64,000 bases of DNA. Source: Flectobacillus longus (GTDB lineage: Bacteria; Bacteroidota; Bacteroidia; Cytophagales; Spirosomataceae). The position numbers and the translations under genes were made by a program. Under the pieces are notes generated by a model. It worked only from the letters and a program-made list of their open reading frames with translations. It was not told where the DNA came from and ran no database searches. This document shows, in pieces, positions 1 through 8,909 of this stretch. Position 1 is the stretch's first letter; the number at the start of each line of letters is the position of its first letter. The stretch is taken from contig NZ_JASHIC010000035.1 of the NCBI RefSeq assembly GCF_030056705.1, forward strand, positions 18,015-82,014, read 5' to 3'.

Positions 1-514
1 CTAGCGAAAAATGCTCCTTCGAAATCGCTAAGGAATTGATATGCTCATGTGATTCGCCGATGCGAACAAAGCCAAAATCAAGTTCTTTTCGCTGTAGCAT
101 TTCTATTTGTATTTCATTACTCAGCTCGTTGAGTGTAATATCTATCAAAGGTTGCTTGTGCTTTAGTTCAACCAATAATTGTGGCAATATTGTTTGTACA
201 GCCGAACCGATAAAACCAAGTTTTAAAGAAGTTATTTTCCCCTCTGCAATTTTTTCAACCTGCGATTGAATATTATCTATTTGTGTAAAAAGCAAATCTA
301 CTTCTTGTTTCAGATACGCTCCAGCGGGTGTTAATTCTACAAATCGCTTGCCTCTTTCAAACAAAGTGGCGTGATAGATTTCTTCCATTTGCTTGATTTG
401 TCGAGTAAGTCCTGGCTGTGAAATACACAGTCGTTCAGCGGCTTTCCGAAAATGTAATTCCTCTGCTAATATCTTAAAATAAAGAAGATGACGAAGTTCT
501 ATTTGATAATTCAT
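1..514 (-). CDS. LysR-family transcriptional regulator (3' end cut by the window edge)
   Basis: Reading the minus strand from the ATG at 512-514 gives an uninterrupted frame to the window edge, about 171 residues. It begins with the classic LysR winged helix-turn-helix: MNYQIELRHLLYFKILAEEL, then HFRKAAERLCISQPGLTRQI, followed by the start of the periplasmic-binding-like effector domain. The C-terminal part lies outside the window. It is divergent from hutH with only 75 bp between the starts, the usual arrangement for a LysR regulator of its neighbour. I infer that it controls the histidine-utilisation operon, perhaps with urocanate or histidine as effector, but the effector cannot be read from the sequence. 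Confidence 0.9.
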   Translation of the reverse strand, partial: MNYQIELRHLLYFKILAEELHFRKAAERLCISQPGLTRQIKQMEEIYHATLFERGKRFVELTPAGAYLKQEVDLLFTQIDNIQSQVEKIAEGKITSLKLGFIGSAVQTILPQLLVELKHKQPLIDITLNELSNEIQIEMLQRKELDFGFVRIGESHEHINSLAISKEHFSL

Positions 515-589
515 AGTTATCAATTATTGACAAAATTGGTATTTCTAATTATTAAAGATAGAATATACATTTGTGAAAGACTAAAATCT
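515..589. promoter_or_regulatory. Divergent lysR/hutH promoter region
   Basis: The spacer has an exact Bacteroidota -7 element, TACATTTG, at 566-573 (pattern TAnnTTTG), 16 bp before the hutH ATG. No well-spaced -33 TTG is obvious. A short palindrome, TCAATTATTGA at 520-530, lies directly upstream of the LysR start and is a plausible LysR site. Both assignments are by eye. Confidence 0.45.
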
Positions 590-2158
590 ATGGAACATTT
601 TCACTACGGAGACGATTTTTTGAAGAGCTCCACCGCATTACATATTGCCCAAGGTAAAGTAAAGGGTATTTTGAATGATTCTACAAAAGAACGAATCATT
701 CAAAGCGCTGATTATGTGGCAACTATTGTCGAATCAGGAAAGGTTGTTTACGGAATCAACACAGGGTTTGGCTCCTTATGTACCACAATTATCAATCCCA
801 AAGATACATGTCAGTTACAAGAAAATATCTTAAAAAGTCATGCTGTAGGCGTTGGCGAGCCCATCGAAGAATCCTTGTCCAAATTGATGCTGATTTTAAA
901 AGTTCATGCCCTAAGTAAAGGCTTTTCAGGAGTACAACTTAGCACCATTGAGCGGATTATTTGGCATATCGAAAACGACGTAATTCCTGTCGTACCCAAA
1001 CAAGGGTCTGTCGGAGCTTCGGGTGATTTGGCGCCTTTATCACACTTGTTTTTGCCTTTAATTGGTCTGGGAAAAGTATTTTTTAACGGAAAAATTCAAG
1101 ATACAGCGTCTGTCCTTCAACAATTTGGAATAGAACGAATAACACTGCATGCCAAGGAGGGTTTAGCGCTGATTAATGGCACTCAATTTATGGCAGCTCA
1201 TGGTATAAAAGCAGTTGTTGAAATGAATCGCTTGATGGATAACGCCGATTTGATTGCAACGCTTATGGTGGAAGGTCTAAACGGTTCGATGAAACCTTTT
1301 TTCCAAGAAATTCATCAATTACGACCTTACAAAGGAAATATTTTTGTAGCCAGTACGGTCTATAATCTCCTCCAAGGCTCTTCTATTGTGGCTTCGCATG
1401 CCCATTGCTCTCGTGTACAAGACCCTTATTCTTTGCGCTGTATTCCGCAAATTCATGGCGCATCACGAAATGCGTGGTTGCATCTCAAGGAAGTTATTGA
1501 AATAGAGATTAATTCGGTAACTGATAATCCTATTGTCATTAATGATGAACTGACCATCAGTGGGGGCAATTTTCATGGTCAACCTATTGCTATGCCAATG
1601 GACTACGCTACGCTAGCAAGTTCTGAATTAGGAAATGTCTCTGATCGACGCGTATATCTATCTCTGGAGGGCGCAACCAATGGCGTACCTAGACTATTGA
1701 TGAAAGATACAGGGCTCAATTCGGGTTTTATGATTTTGCAATATACAACCGCTGCGTTGGCAAGCGAAAATAAAAGTCTGTGTTTCCCTGCCAGTGCAGA
1801 TAGTATTCCTACATCGATGGGACAAGAAGACCATGTGAGTATGGGCTCTATTTCTGGTAGAAAACTTTTGCAAGTTATTGACAACGTCGATAAAATCATA
1901 GGTATAGAGTTACTCTGTGCAGCACAAGCCAAAGATTTTCATACGCCTCTGACTTCCACCCCTATCATCGAAGCTATTCATGGGCATATTCGCCAGTCCA
2001 TTCCACATATTGAAGAAGACCAACCTATGCAGGAGCTTTTAGACAAGGCTTTAGTATTGATAAAATCAGGCGTTTTGGTTGAAGTGGCAAAACAAACCGC
2101 ACAAAAACAGCAAATCGAGTTTTGGGGTACAGGGGTTGAACATTTTGAAAACTTCTAA
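590..2158 (+). CDS. hutH: Histidine ammonia-lyase
   Basis: Catalyses the first step of histidine degradation, L-histidine to trans-urocanate plus ammonia, in the cytoplasm. The 522-residue product has the usual family length. It carries the Ala-Ser-Gly triplet (A143-S144-G145, in GSVGASGDLAPL) that cyclises to the MIO electrophile, the YGINTGFG segment near residue 54, and the NGTQFMAAHG and QEDHVSMG motifs. I chose the ATG at 590 because the frame's earlier ATG at 488 would overlap the divergent regulator and adds residues foreign to the family. The start lies 16 bp after a TAnnTTTG element. It is first in a five-gene hut operon; hutI begins 4 bp after its stop. Confidence 0.96.
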   Translation: MEHFHYGDDFLKSSTALHIAQGKVKGILNDSTKERIIQSADYVATIVESGKVVYGINTGFGSLCTTIINPKDTCQLQENILKSHAVGVGEPIEESLSKLMLILKVHALSKGFSGVQLSTIERIIWHIENDVIPVVPKQGSVGASGDLAPLSHLFLPLIGLGKVFFNGKIQDTASVLQQFGIERITLHAKEGLALINGTQFMAAHGIKAVVEMNRLMDNADLIATLMVEGLNGSMKPFFQEIHQLRPYKGNIFVASTVYNLLQGSSIVASHAHCSRVQDPYSLRCIPQIHGASRNAWLHLKEVIEIEINSVTDNPIVINDELTISGGNFHGQPIAMPMDYATLASSELGNVSDRRVYLSLEGATNGVPRLLMKDTGLNSGFMILQYTTAALASENKSLCFPASADSIPTSMGQEDHVSMGSISGRKLLQVIDNVDKIIGIELLCAAQAKDFHTPLTSTPIIEAIHGHIRQSIPHIEEDQPMQELLDKALVLIKSGVLVEVAKQTAQKQQIEFWGTGVEHFENF

Positions 2159-2162
2159 GCAA

Positions 2163-3407
2163 ATGGATAATACTTTTTTAATAGGATCTTTCAAGCAATT
2201 ATTGACTTTGCAAAACCTCCCGATCAAAGGAGCGTTGAGGGATGATGATTTGGAAATACTAGATAACGGAGGTTTGTATATAAAAAATGGTTTGATTGAA
2301 GAAGTAGGTAATTGGGGTGTATTAAATCAAATGCTTTCTCCAGATATTCAAAGAGTTGATATTGATGAAAATAGCATTTGCTTACCGTCTTATATCGACT
2401 GTCATACACATATTGCTTTTGGAGGAAATCGAGCCAATGATTTTGCCATGCGCAATGCAGGTCGTTCTTATTTAGAAATTGCCGAATCGGGAGGTGGTAT
2501 TTGGAGTACCGTTCAGCATACACGTGCTTGTTCGCAAGAAGAACAAGAAGAATTAATTCTTGAAAGAGCGTACCAGCTATTACAACAAGGAATTACCACC
2601 ATCGAGGTAAAAAGTGGTTATGGATTAAGTATCGAAGAAGAACTCAAAACGCTACGGGCTATTCAAAAAGCCCATCAACATTCTAGTGTCGATCTGATAG
2701 CTACTTGTTTGTCGGCACACATTAAGCCTAAAGATTTTGATGGTACTTCTGAGCAGTATTTACAGAAAATCGCTCACGAGTTGTTTCCCATTTTACAAGC
2801 TGAAAATCTTTGTCATAGAATAGATGCTTTTGTAGAAAAAAGCGCCTTTTCGGCTCAAGAGATTTTACCCTATTTACAAAAAGCCCAAGCACTTGGTTTT
2901 GACATAACCATTCATGCCGACCAGTTTACAACCTCTGGTTCGCAAGTTGCCATCAACCTAGGAGCATTGTCAGCCGACCATCTTGAAGCCTCAGGATACA
3001 TTGAAATACAAAACCTTGCCAACTCCAATGTCGTAGCAGTTGCATTGCCCGCAGCGTCGTTGGGATTAGGCTGTGATTTTACCCCTGCTAGAAAACTACT
3101 TGACGCAGGTGCGTCGCTAGCCATTGCGACAGACTGGAATCCTGGTTCGGCACCAATGGGGCAGCTAATAACTTCGGCAAGTATTTTCGCAACGATGCAA
3201 AAACTTAGCAATGCTGAAATTTTGGCAGGAATTACTTTTCGTGCAGCCAAAGCATTAGGATTGGCGGATAGAGGTAGATTACAAAAAGGGTATCTCGCTG
3301 ATTTTGTCTTGTATCAAACCAATCACTATCAACAAATTATCTACCAACAAGGGCGTTTACAGCCTTCTGAGGTATGGAAAAATGGTCAAAGAATTTTCAA
3401 TAAATAA
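2163..3407 (+). CDS. hutI: Imidazolonepropionase
   Basis: Hydrolyses 4-imidazolone-5-propionate to N-formimino-L-glutamate, the third step of histidine degradation. The 414-residue product is an amidohydrolase-fold enzyme with the metal-binding HTH motif (H81-T82-H83 in CHTHIAFGGNRANDFAMR), the EVKSGYGL segment, a central IHADQF histidine and a late ATDWNPGSAP aspartate. I chose the ATG at 2163, 4 bp after the hutH stop. An in-frame ATG at 2079 lies inside hutH and would add 28 residues not expected in the family. Translation is probably coupled to hutH. Confidence 0.95.
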   Translation: MDNTFLIGSFKQLLTLQNLPIKGALRDDDLEILDNGGLYIKNGLIEEVGNWGVLNQMLSPDIQRVDIDENSICLPSYIDCHTHIAFGGNRANDFAMRNAGRSYLEIAESGGGIWSTVQHTRACSQEEQEELILERAYQLLQQGITTIEVKSGYGLSIEEELKTLRAIQKAHQHSSVDLIATCLSAHIKPKDFDGTSEQYLQKIAHELFPILQAENLCHRIDAFVEKSAFSAQEILPYLQKAQALGFDITIHADQFTTSGSQVAINLGALSADHLEASGYIEIQNLANSNVVAVALPAASLGLGCDFTPARKLLDAGASLAIATDWNPGSAPMGQLITSASIFATMQKLSNAEILAGITFRAAKALGLADRGRLQKGYLADFVLYQTNHYQQIIYQQGRLQPSEVWKNGQRIFNK

Positions 3408-3446
3408 AGTAGTTTTTTCTGATATACTAATAAAATACTTTTTCAA

Positions 3447-5453
3447 ATGACTGATTTTCAAAGACATATTCTTCAAGGTATTCCATCTACATTACCTCCC
3501 AAGGCAGTTTATGACCCTTCAGTGAGTCATGCGCCTAAGCGTAAAAGTATTTTGACAAAGGAGGAAGAAAAACTGGCTATTCGCAATGCACTTCGTTATT
3601 TTCCGAAAGATTGGCATATCGAACTAGCCACAGAATTTTTGGAAGAATTACGTAGCTATGGACGAATTTATATGTATCGATTTCGTCCTCAATATTCCAT
3701 GTATGCTCGTCCGATAGAAGAATATCCTGCTCAATCTCAGCAAGCAGCGGCTATCATGTTGATGATTCAAAATAATCTCAACCCTGCGGTAGCACAACAT
3801 CCGCATGAGCTTATTACTTATGGTGGCAATGGGGCTGTTTTTCAAAACTGGGCGCAATATTTACTGACCATGCAGTATCTGTCCACCATGACCGACGAAC
3901 AAACCCTACATATTTACAGCGGGCACCCAATGGGTCTTTTCCCTTCATCTCAAAATGCCCCTAGAGTTGTAGTAACCAATGGCATGATGATTCCCAATTA
4001 CTCAAAACCTGACGATTGGGAAAGGTTTAATGCCTTGGGTGTAACGCAATATGGGCAAATGACCGCTGGTTCGTATATGTATATCGGTCCGCAGGGAATT
4101 GTTCACGGCACAACGATTACGGTCATGAATGCGTTTCGTAAAACACTTCCCAAAGGGGAACATCCCCGAGGAAAAGTTTTTGTAACTTCAGGTTTAGGCG
4201 GTATGAGTGGCGCACAACCCAAGGCTGGCAATATTGCGGGGTGCATTACTGTTTGTGCTGAGGTAAATGCAGTTGCAGCCCATAAAAGACATCAACAAGG
4301 TTGGGTAGATGAACTCATCGACAATATGCCCTCCCTCCTATCTCGTACCAAACAAGCCATTGAACAACAAGAAGTTGTATCCATTGCCTATGTTGGAAAT
4401 ATTGTAGAAGTATGGGAATCTTTCTACGAAAACGATATTTTTATTACCCTCGGTTCTGACCAAACTTCTTTACACAATCCTTGGTCGGGCGGTTATTATC
4501 CAGCAGGATTATCATTTGAAGCAGCAAACAAAATGATTGCTGAAAGTCCTGATATTTTTGTTAAAAAAGTAAAAGAGTCACTTGTTAGACACGTAAAAGC
4601 TATTAATAAACACACAGAGCGAGGAACCTATTTCTTTGATTATGGTAATGCTTTTTTGTTAGAAAGTAGTCGAGCTGAAGCTGACATTTGGGCAACAGAT
4701 GATATTAGTTTTAAATATCCTTCCTATGTACAAGACATTTTAGGCCCCATGTGCTTTGATTATGGCTTTGGTCCTTTCAGATGGGTATGTACCTCTGGAA
4801 AAGAAGAAGATTTACTAACAACAGACCAGATTGCGCTACAAGTATTGACCCAGTTGCGTAAAGAAGCTCCTGAAGAAATCACCCAACAAATGGATGATAA
4901 TATCAAATGGATTACTGAAGCTGCCAAAAACAAATTAGTGGTCGGCTCGCAAGCCAGAATTTTGTATGCCGATGCCATAGGTCGAATCTCTATTGCCCAA
5001 GCATTTAACCAAGCTGTAAAAGATGGTATTCTGAGCGCACCAGTGGTATTAGGTCGCGACCATCATGATGTAAGTGGAACCGATTCGCCCTACAGAGAGA
5101 CCAGCAATATTTATGATGGTAGTAGATTTACAGCAGATATGGCGATTCATAATGTGATTGGAGACAGCTTTCGGGGTGCTACTTGGGTTTCTATTCACAA
5201 CGGTGGTGGCGTTGGTTGGGGCGAAGTTATCAATGGAGGTTTTGGAATGCTGTTGGATGGCTCAGAAAAGTCTGCTGAAAATCTACGAAAGATGCTATTC
5301 TTCGATGTTAATAATGGTATTGCTCGCAGAGCATGGGCACGCAATAAAGAAGCCATGCAAGCCCTTGAAACAGAGCTTGCTCGTACTTCTTCACTCAAAG
5401 TAACAAGAGCCAATTTGGTAGATGATGAGGTAATCAATCACCTTTTCGAGTAG
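3447..5453 (+). CDS. hutU: Urocanate hydratase (urocanase)
   Basis: Converts urocanate to imidazolonepropionate using a tightly bound NAD+, the second step of the pathway although it is the third gene. At 668 residues it is longer than the roughly 555-residue proteobacterial enzymes and resembles the long form found in many Bacteroidota and in animals. Family signatures are HELITYGGNGAVFQNW, the dinucleotide-binding GLGGMSGAQPKAGNIAG, the GSDQTSLHNPWSGGYYPAG block and ATWVSIHNGGGVGWGE near the C terminus. It follows hutI by 39 bp. Confidence 0.96.
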   Translation: MTDFQRHILQGIPSTLPPKAVYDPSVSHAPKRKSILTKEEEKLAIRNALRYFPKDWHIELATEFLEELRSYGRIYMYRFRPQYSMYARPIEEYPAQSQQAAAIMLMIQNNLNPAVAQHPHELITYGGNGAVFQNWAQYLLTMQYLSTMTDEQTLHIYSGHPMGLFPSSQNAPRVVVTNGMMIPNYSKPDDWERFNALGVTQYGQMTAGSYMYIGPQGIVHGTTITVMNAFRKTLPKGEHPRGKVFVTSGLGGMSGAQPKAGNIAGCITVCAEVNAVAAHKRHQQGWVDELIDNMPSLLSRTKQAIEQQEVVSIAYVGNIVEVWESFYENDIFITLGSDQTSLHNPWSGGYYPAGLSFEAANKMIAESPDIFVKKVKESLVRHVKAINKHTERGTYFFDYGNAFLLESSRAEADIWATDDISFKYPSYVQDILGPMCFDYGFGPFRWVCTSGKEEDLLTTDQIALQVLTQLRKEAPEEITQQMDDNIKWITEAAKNKLVVGSQARILYADAIGRISIAQAFNQAVKDGILSAPVVLGRDHHDVSGTDSPYRETSNIYDGSRFTADMAIHNVIGDSFRGATWVSIHNGGGVGWGEVINGGFGMLLDGSEKSAENLRKMLFFDVNNGIARRAWARNKEAMQALETELARTSSLKVTRANLVDDEVINHLFE

Positions 5454-5500
5454 CGACTTGACATTTCCTACCATTTTTTATTTACTCTTTCCCATAGATT

Positions 5501-6298
5501 ATGGACATTTTTCATATCATAAACCCCACAGCACCAGTCGTACCAATGATCATAAGCTGTCCGCATGTGGGAGCTTATATTCCTGATTCTATTCAAACAA
5601 AGCTAAACCCTGAAGTATTATCTCATTTGGATGATACCGATTGGTTTGTGCATCAATTATATGATTTTGCGCCAGCGTTGGGCATCACAACAGTTGTTGC
5701 TACACATCATCGATGGGTCGTAGACCTCAACCGTGACCCTAACAATCAGGCTTTGTATAACGATGGTCGAGTCATAACGGGCGTAGCTCCTACCACAGAT
5801 TTTAATGGAAATCGTTTATACCAAGCTAATCAAGAGCCTAATAATAACGAAATACAAAAACGAATAGAACAATACTTTATCCCTTATCATCAGAAATTAG
5901 AGGCGCTTTTACAGCAACTAAAAAACCAATTTGGTCATGTTCTATTGCTTGATGCCCATTCTATCCGAAAACAAGTATTAGGTATTCAGTCTTCGCCATT
6001 TCCCGATTTAATTTTGGGAAATAACGATTCTCTAACTTCTACTTTGGCTTTGGATGTGTCGGCACAAACCATTTTGTCGAGCAGCGATTATTGTTTTTCT
6101 TATAATCATCCTTTTAAAGGTGGTTACATTACAAGAAGTTTTGGAAAACCAGTGCAAGGCTTTTATGCTCTTCAATTAGAAATGGCCAAAACAAATTATA
6201 TGGATGACTCCGAAACAATATATGACGAAGCTCGTGCAGACAAAATCAAAGTACTTTTAAAAACCCTTTGTGAACAACTTTTGGAACAATTGAAATAA
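5501..6298 (+). CDS. hutG: N-formylglutamate deformylase (N-formylglutamate amidohydrolase family)
   Basis: Predicted to hydrolyse N-formyl-L-glutamate to glutamate and formate, the last step of the five-step histidine pathway. The 265-residue protein opens with SCPHVGAYIPDSI, the family's N-terminal histidine motif, and has VDLNRDPN, LLLDAHSIRK and a C-terminal NHPFKGGYITRSFG segment, as expected for this zinc amidohydrolase family. The pairing with hutF next door is decisive: HutF makes formylglutamate and this enzyme consumes it. It is unrelated to the arginase-like HutG (formimidoylglutamase) of other bacteria. Confidence 0.92.
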   Translation: MDIFHIINPTAPVVPMIISCPHVGAYIPDSIQTKLNPEVLSHLDDTDWFVHQLYDFAPALGITTVVATHHRWVVDLNRDPNNQALYNDGRVITGVAPTTDFNGNRLYQANQEPNNNEIQKRIEQYFIPYHQKLEALLQQLKNQFGHVLLLDAHSIRKQVLGIQSSPFPDLILGNNDSLTSTLALDVSAQTILSSSDYCFSYNHPFKGGYITRSFGKPVQGFYALQLEMAKTNYMDDSETIYDEARADKIKVLLKTLCEQLLEQLK

Positions 6299-6308
6299 TG
6301 AATCATTT

Positions 6309-7688
6309 ATGAAAATCCAAAAATATCTATTCAAAGCCCTTCTCACTCCAGAAGGTTGGTTAGAACAGGCAGTCGTAACAGTTGATTCGTTAGGAAAAAT
6401 AGAATCAATCAAAGAATATATCGCTGATGAAACCATTGATGAACGTGTAGAAGGATATGCTTTACCTAGTTTCCAAAATGCACATTCTCATGCTTTTCAA
6501 TATGCCATGGCGGGTTTGGCAGAGTATCATGAAGGGCAAACAGATGATTTTTGGAGTTGGCGCAATGCCATGTATGATTTGGCTCTGCGTGTTTCGCCAG
6601 AACAACTCGAAGCCATTGCGACACAACTATATGCTCAAATGGCTTGCATGGGCTATACCGCTGTAGCCGAGTTTCATTATTTACATCATCAACACAACGG
6701 GAAACCTTTTGAAAACACTTCAGAAATGGGGCAAAGTCTTATGCGAGCAGCTCAGCGAGCGGGACTTCATTTGACTTTAATACCGATTCTGTATCAACAA
6801 GGCGGTATTCATCAGCCTCCAAATGAAAAACAAAGGCGGTTTATTCATGCAGAGATAGAAGATTTTTTTACCCTAATCGAATCTTCCAAACAAGCATCAT
6901 CAACATTCGAAAGAGTGAATATTGGCATTGGTGCCCACTCAATTCGGGCGGTTAATCTAGAAAATTTAAGAAGGCTTGTCGCCTATCGTTTGCCTAATCA
7001 AGCATTTCATATTCATATTGCCGAACAGCTCAAAGAAGTAGAAGATGCACAAAGAAACCTAAAGCAGCGACCCGTAGAATGGCTTTTTTCAAATATCGAA
7101 ATAGACCAGCATTTTCATTTAGTACATGCTACCCATATTACAGCAAAAGAAATGGAGATGATTTTGACCTCACGTGCCAACGTCGTGATTTGTCCCTCTA
7201 CAGAAGCCAATTTAGGAGATGGCATTTTTCCTTTTAATGCTTTTTATGCTAAAAATGGGAATTGGAGCATCGGTACTGATAGCCATATTGGGCTCAATCA
7301 TTTAGAAGAATTACGTTGGCTCGATTACGGACAAAGACTTATCCATCACCAACGCACTTCCTTTATTCATCAAGTTCAGCCAGATGGTGCACAAAATGCT
7401 TTAATAAGTAGCTGGAAAGGCGGAAGAAATGCGATGGGTTTATCTTCAGCACATTTTTTTGAAATAGGGGATTATTTCGATGCCGTCGTGATAGATACCT
7501 CTGAGCCTTTAGTTGCTACTACCTCTTTGAAGCATCTTTGTAATACTGTACTTTATGCTCAAAACCAAAGTATGATTTACGGGACCATTTCGGCAGGAAA
7601 ATGGATTGTAAAGCAAGGAAAGCACCAACATGCAGAATCTATTAAAAAGAATTTTGTTGAGACTATTCATAAAATGGCTAATCGTTGA
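6309..7688 (+). CDS. hutF: Formimidoylglutamate deiminase
   Basis: Deaminates N-formimino-L-glutamate to N-formyl-L-glutamate plus ammonia. The 459-residue protein is an amidohydrolase with the HSHAFQ metal motif (H59-S60-H61), the HutF-type AMAGLAEYHEGQTDDFWSWR segment, IHIAEQ, a later VHATHIT histidine and the IGTDSHIGLN aspartate. It closes the hut operon, 10 bp after hutG, and is followed by a hairpin terminator. With hutH, hutU, hutI and hutG it completes the route histidine, urocanate, imidazolonepropionate, formiminoglutamate, formylglutamate, glutamate. Confidence 0.94.
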   Translation: MKIQKYLFKALLTPEGWLEQAVVTVDSLGKIESIKEYIADETIDERVEGYALPSFQNAHSHAFQYAMAGLAEYHEGQTDDFWSWRNAMYDLALRVSPEQLEAIATQLYAQMACMGYTAVAEFHYLHHQHNGKPFENTSEMGQSLMRAAQRAGLHLTLIPILYQQGGIHQPPNEKQRRFIHAEIEDFFTLIESSKQASSTFERVNIGIGAHSIRAVNLENLRRLVAYRLPNQAFHIHIAEQLKEVEDAQRNLKQRPVEWLFSNIEIDQHFHLVHATHITAKEMEMILTSRANVVICPSTEANLGDGIFPFNAFYAKNGNWSIGTDSHIGLNHLEELRWLDYGQRLIHHQRTSFIHQVQPDGAQNALISSWKGGRNAMGLSSAHFFEIGDYFDAVVIDTSEPLVATTSLKHLCNTVLYAQNQSMIYGTISAGKWIVKQGKHQHAESIKKNFVETIHKMANR

Positions 7689-7703
7689 CACTGTTTATCT
7701 CAA

Positions 7704-7762
7704 AAAAATATTGCTCGAATAAAGAATCAATGTGAACAATTCTTCTTTCGAGCAATATTTTT
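7704..7762 (+). terminator. hut operon terminator
   Basis: Arms at 7704-7719 and 7747-7762 are perfect 16-bp inverse complements (AAAAATATTGCTCGAA and its reverse complement), and the right arm ends in a T run. It lies 16 bp after the hutF stop. The rest of the gap to 7940 is AT-rich with nothing else recognised. Confidence 0.8.
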
Positions 7763-7940
7763 GTTGGCTTAACAAATGTTCATCAAAAACTAAGTATAAA
7801 TACCCTATCTATTTCCTTTATTATTATATTTCCAATAAAAGGTAATAGATTTAAGAAATATTTACCTTTTCTCGTTAGATAAACATATACTTCTCTTCCA
7901 ATTAACCACATTATTAATATCTTATTTAGCCTTATTATAA

Positions 7941-8303
7941 ATGAGTCAATTGTTGTTATTGGATAGTTATAGCTCAGATACTGGTGATTTAACCGTTTTT
8001 GAAAAAATCTTTCCCGAACACATCAAAAGAGTGTGTTTTATTCAAGGAAATGACAATATCACTTATGGGGGATATCGTCATAAATCCACCAAACTAGCGT
8101 TGGTTTGCCTTTCTGGAAACTGTCGTGTCAATTGCAAAAACAGCTCTGTTCAGGAAGAGTTCGTGTTAGATACAGCTCAAAAGTGTCTTCTTTTAGGACC
8201 AGAAGATTGGTTTTCTATTGATTATTTTTCTAATGATGCCAAACTTCTCATTATAGCAAATCAACCATATTGTATCGAAGAGTTGGTTCATGAGCCTTGT
8301 TAA
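7941..8303 (+). CDS. FdtA/QdtA-like sugar 3,4-ketoisomerase-family cupin (WxcM-like)
   Basis: The 120-residue protein matches the pattern of the FdtA/QdtA/WxcM C-terminal cupin family: GGYRHKSTKLALVCLSGNCR supplies the RGGHxHK-like strand and histidine, followed by EEFVLDTAQKCLLLGPEDWFSIDYFSNDAKLLIIA. Characterised relatives isomerise dTDP-4-keto-6-deoxyglucose to the 3-keto sugar in deoxy-amino-sugar synthesis. Here no nucleotide-sugar aminotransferase, thymidylyltransferase or dehydratase is nearby, so it is an orphan and its substrate is unknown. It is slightly shorter than typical members (about 135-140). Its stop overlaps, on the opposite strand, the stop of the alcohol-dehydrogenase remnant. 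Confidence 0.7.
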   Translation: MSQLLLLDSYSSDTGDLTVFEKIFPEHIKRVCFIQGNDNITYGGYRHKSTKLALVCLSGNCRVNCKNSSVQEEFVLDTAQKCLLLGPEDWFSIDYFSNDAKLLIIANQPYCIEELVHEPC

Positions 8304-8410
8304 AAAGACTTCATATCCACGACAAAGCGATATTTGATGTCTCCTTTTTCAAGACGCTCAAAAGCCTCATTGATTTGCGATACACCTATCAGTTCAATAG
8401 TTGTACTCAT
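8300..8410 (-). pseudogene. C-terminal remnant of a zinc-type alcohol dehydrogenase
   Basis: A minus-strand frame of 36 codons from ATG 8408-8410 to TAA 8300-8302 reads MSTTIELIGVSQINEAFERL, then EKGDIKYRFVVDMKSF. The segment IELI...INEAFERLxKGDxKYRFVVDM is the typical end of YahK/AdhC-like NAD(P)-dependent zinc alcohol dehydrogenases, about the last tenth of a 350-residue enzyme. No catalytic or Rossmann part is present upstream, where a lipoprotein gene begins instead. I read it as a gene relic; translation of a short peptide cannot be excluded. Confidence 0.7.
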
Positions 8411-8421
8411 GTTTGTTATTT

Positions 8422-8898
8422 TTATTTTATGTCAAAATGAATTGTTACATCACTATTTCCCAGAGCTGAAGTAAGTCCAGAGGTATCAATGATACTACCG
8501 AGTTTGGTATAGCTGTAGGTAGTTGATAAAGGTTTGTAAAAAAGTACTAATGTGTTGGCACCATACAGCATCAAATCACCTGTATAAATGCGAGAGGGAA
8601 CCGTTGGAGTAATAGGCAGGCTTTTAGGAAGACTAGCATATTTTTCATTGGTATTAAGCTCTGTCATCTTCAAGGTCAAAGGCAATAGCGCTCTAAATAC
8701 TTTTGCTGTTTCATTATTCAAAAGAACAGCTGTAAATGATTGATTACCAATCTTCACCACAATACTATCTTCTTTCATACTAATTGAATCTTTGGGAGCT
8801 TCTTCTAAAACGATACTCTTATTTGGTAGTGTAGCACTTTTCTCACACGCAATACTACCTGCCAAGATGCCTCCTATCAGTACAATTTGCTTTATCAT
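8422..8898 (-). CDS. Cyclophilin-like fold lipoprotein
   Basis: From the ATG at 8896-8898 the product is 158 residues, starting MIKQIVLIGGILAGSIACEK, a short lipoprotein signal peptide with a plausible lipobox ending at Cys18. An earlier in-frame ATG at 8967 would overlap the upstream cupin and spoil the signal. The body, from IVVKIGNQSFTAVLLNNETA through LPLTLKMTELNTNEKYASLP and TGDLMLYGANTLVLFYKPLS to TIHFDIK, matches the cyclophilin-like domain family (Cyclophil_like2). Its biochemical role is unknown. It is 11 bp downstream of the cupin gene and probably co-transcribed. Confidence 0.75.
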   Translation of the reverse strand: MIKQIVLIGGILAGSIACEKSATLPNKSIVLEEAPKDSISMKEDSIVVKIGNQSFTAVLLNNETAKVFRALLPLTLKMTELNTNEKYASLPKSLPITPTVPSRIYTGDLMLYGANTLVLFYKPLSTTYSYTKLGSIIDTSGLTSALGNSDVTIHFDIK

Positions 8899-8909
8899 GA
8901 TAAGTACGA

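Noticed and set aside
36..269. Plus-strand open frame of 77 codons
   Set aside because: It is antisense to the clearly recognisable LysR coding sequence.
488..589. Upstream start for hutH at 488
   Set aside because: It overlaps the divergent LysR gene, lies upstream of the promoter-like element and adds residues foreign to histidine ammonia-lyases.
2079..2162. Upstream start for hutI at 2079
   Set aside because: It lies inside hutH; the ATG at 2163 gives a normal family N terminus 4 bp after the hutH stop.
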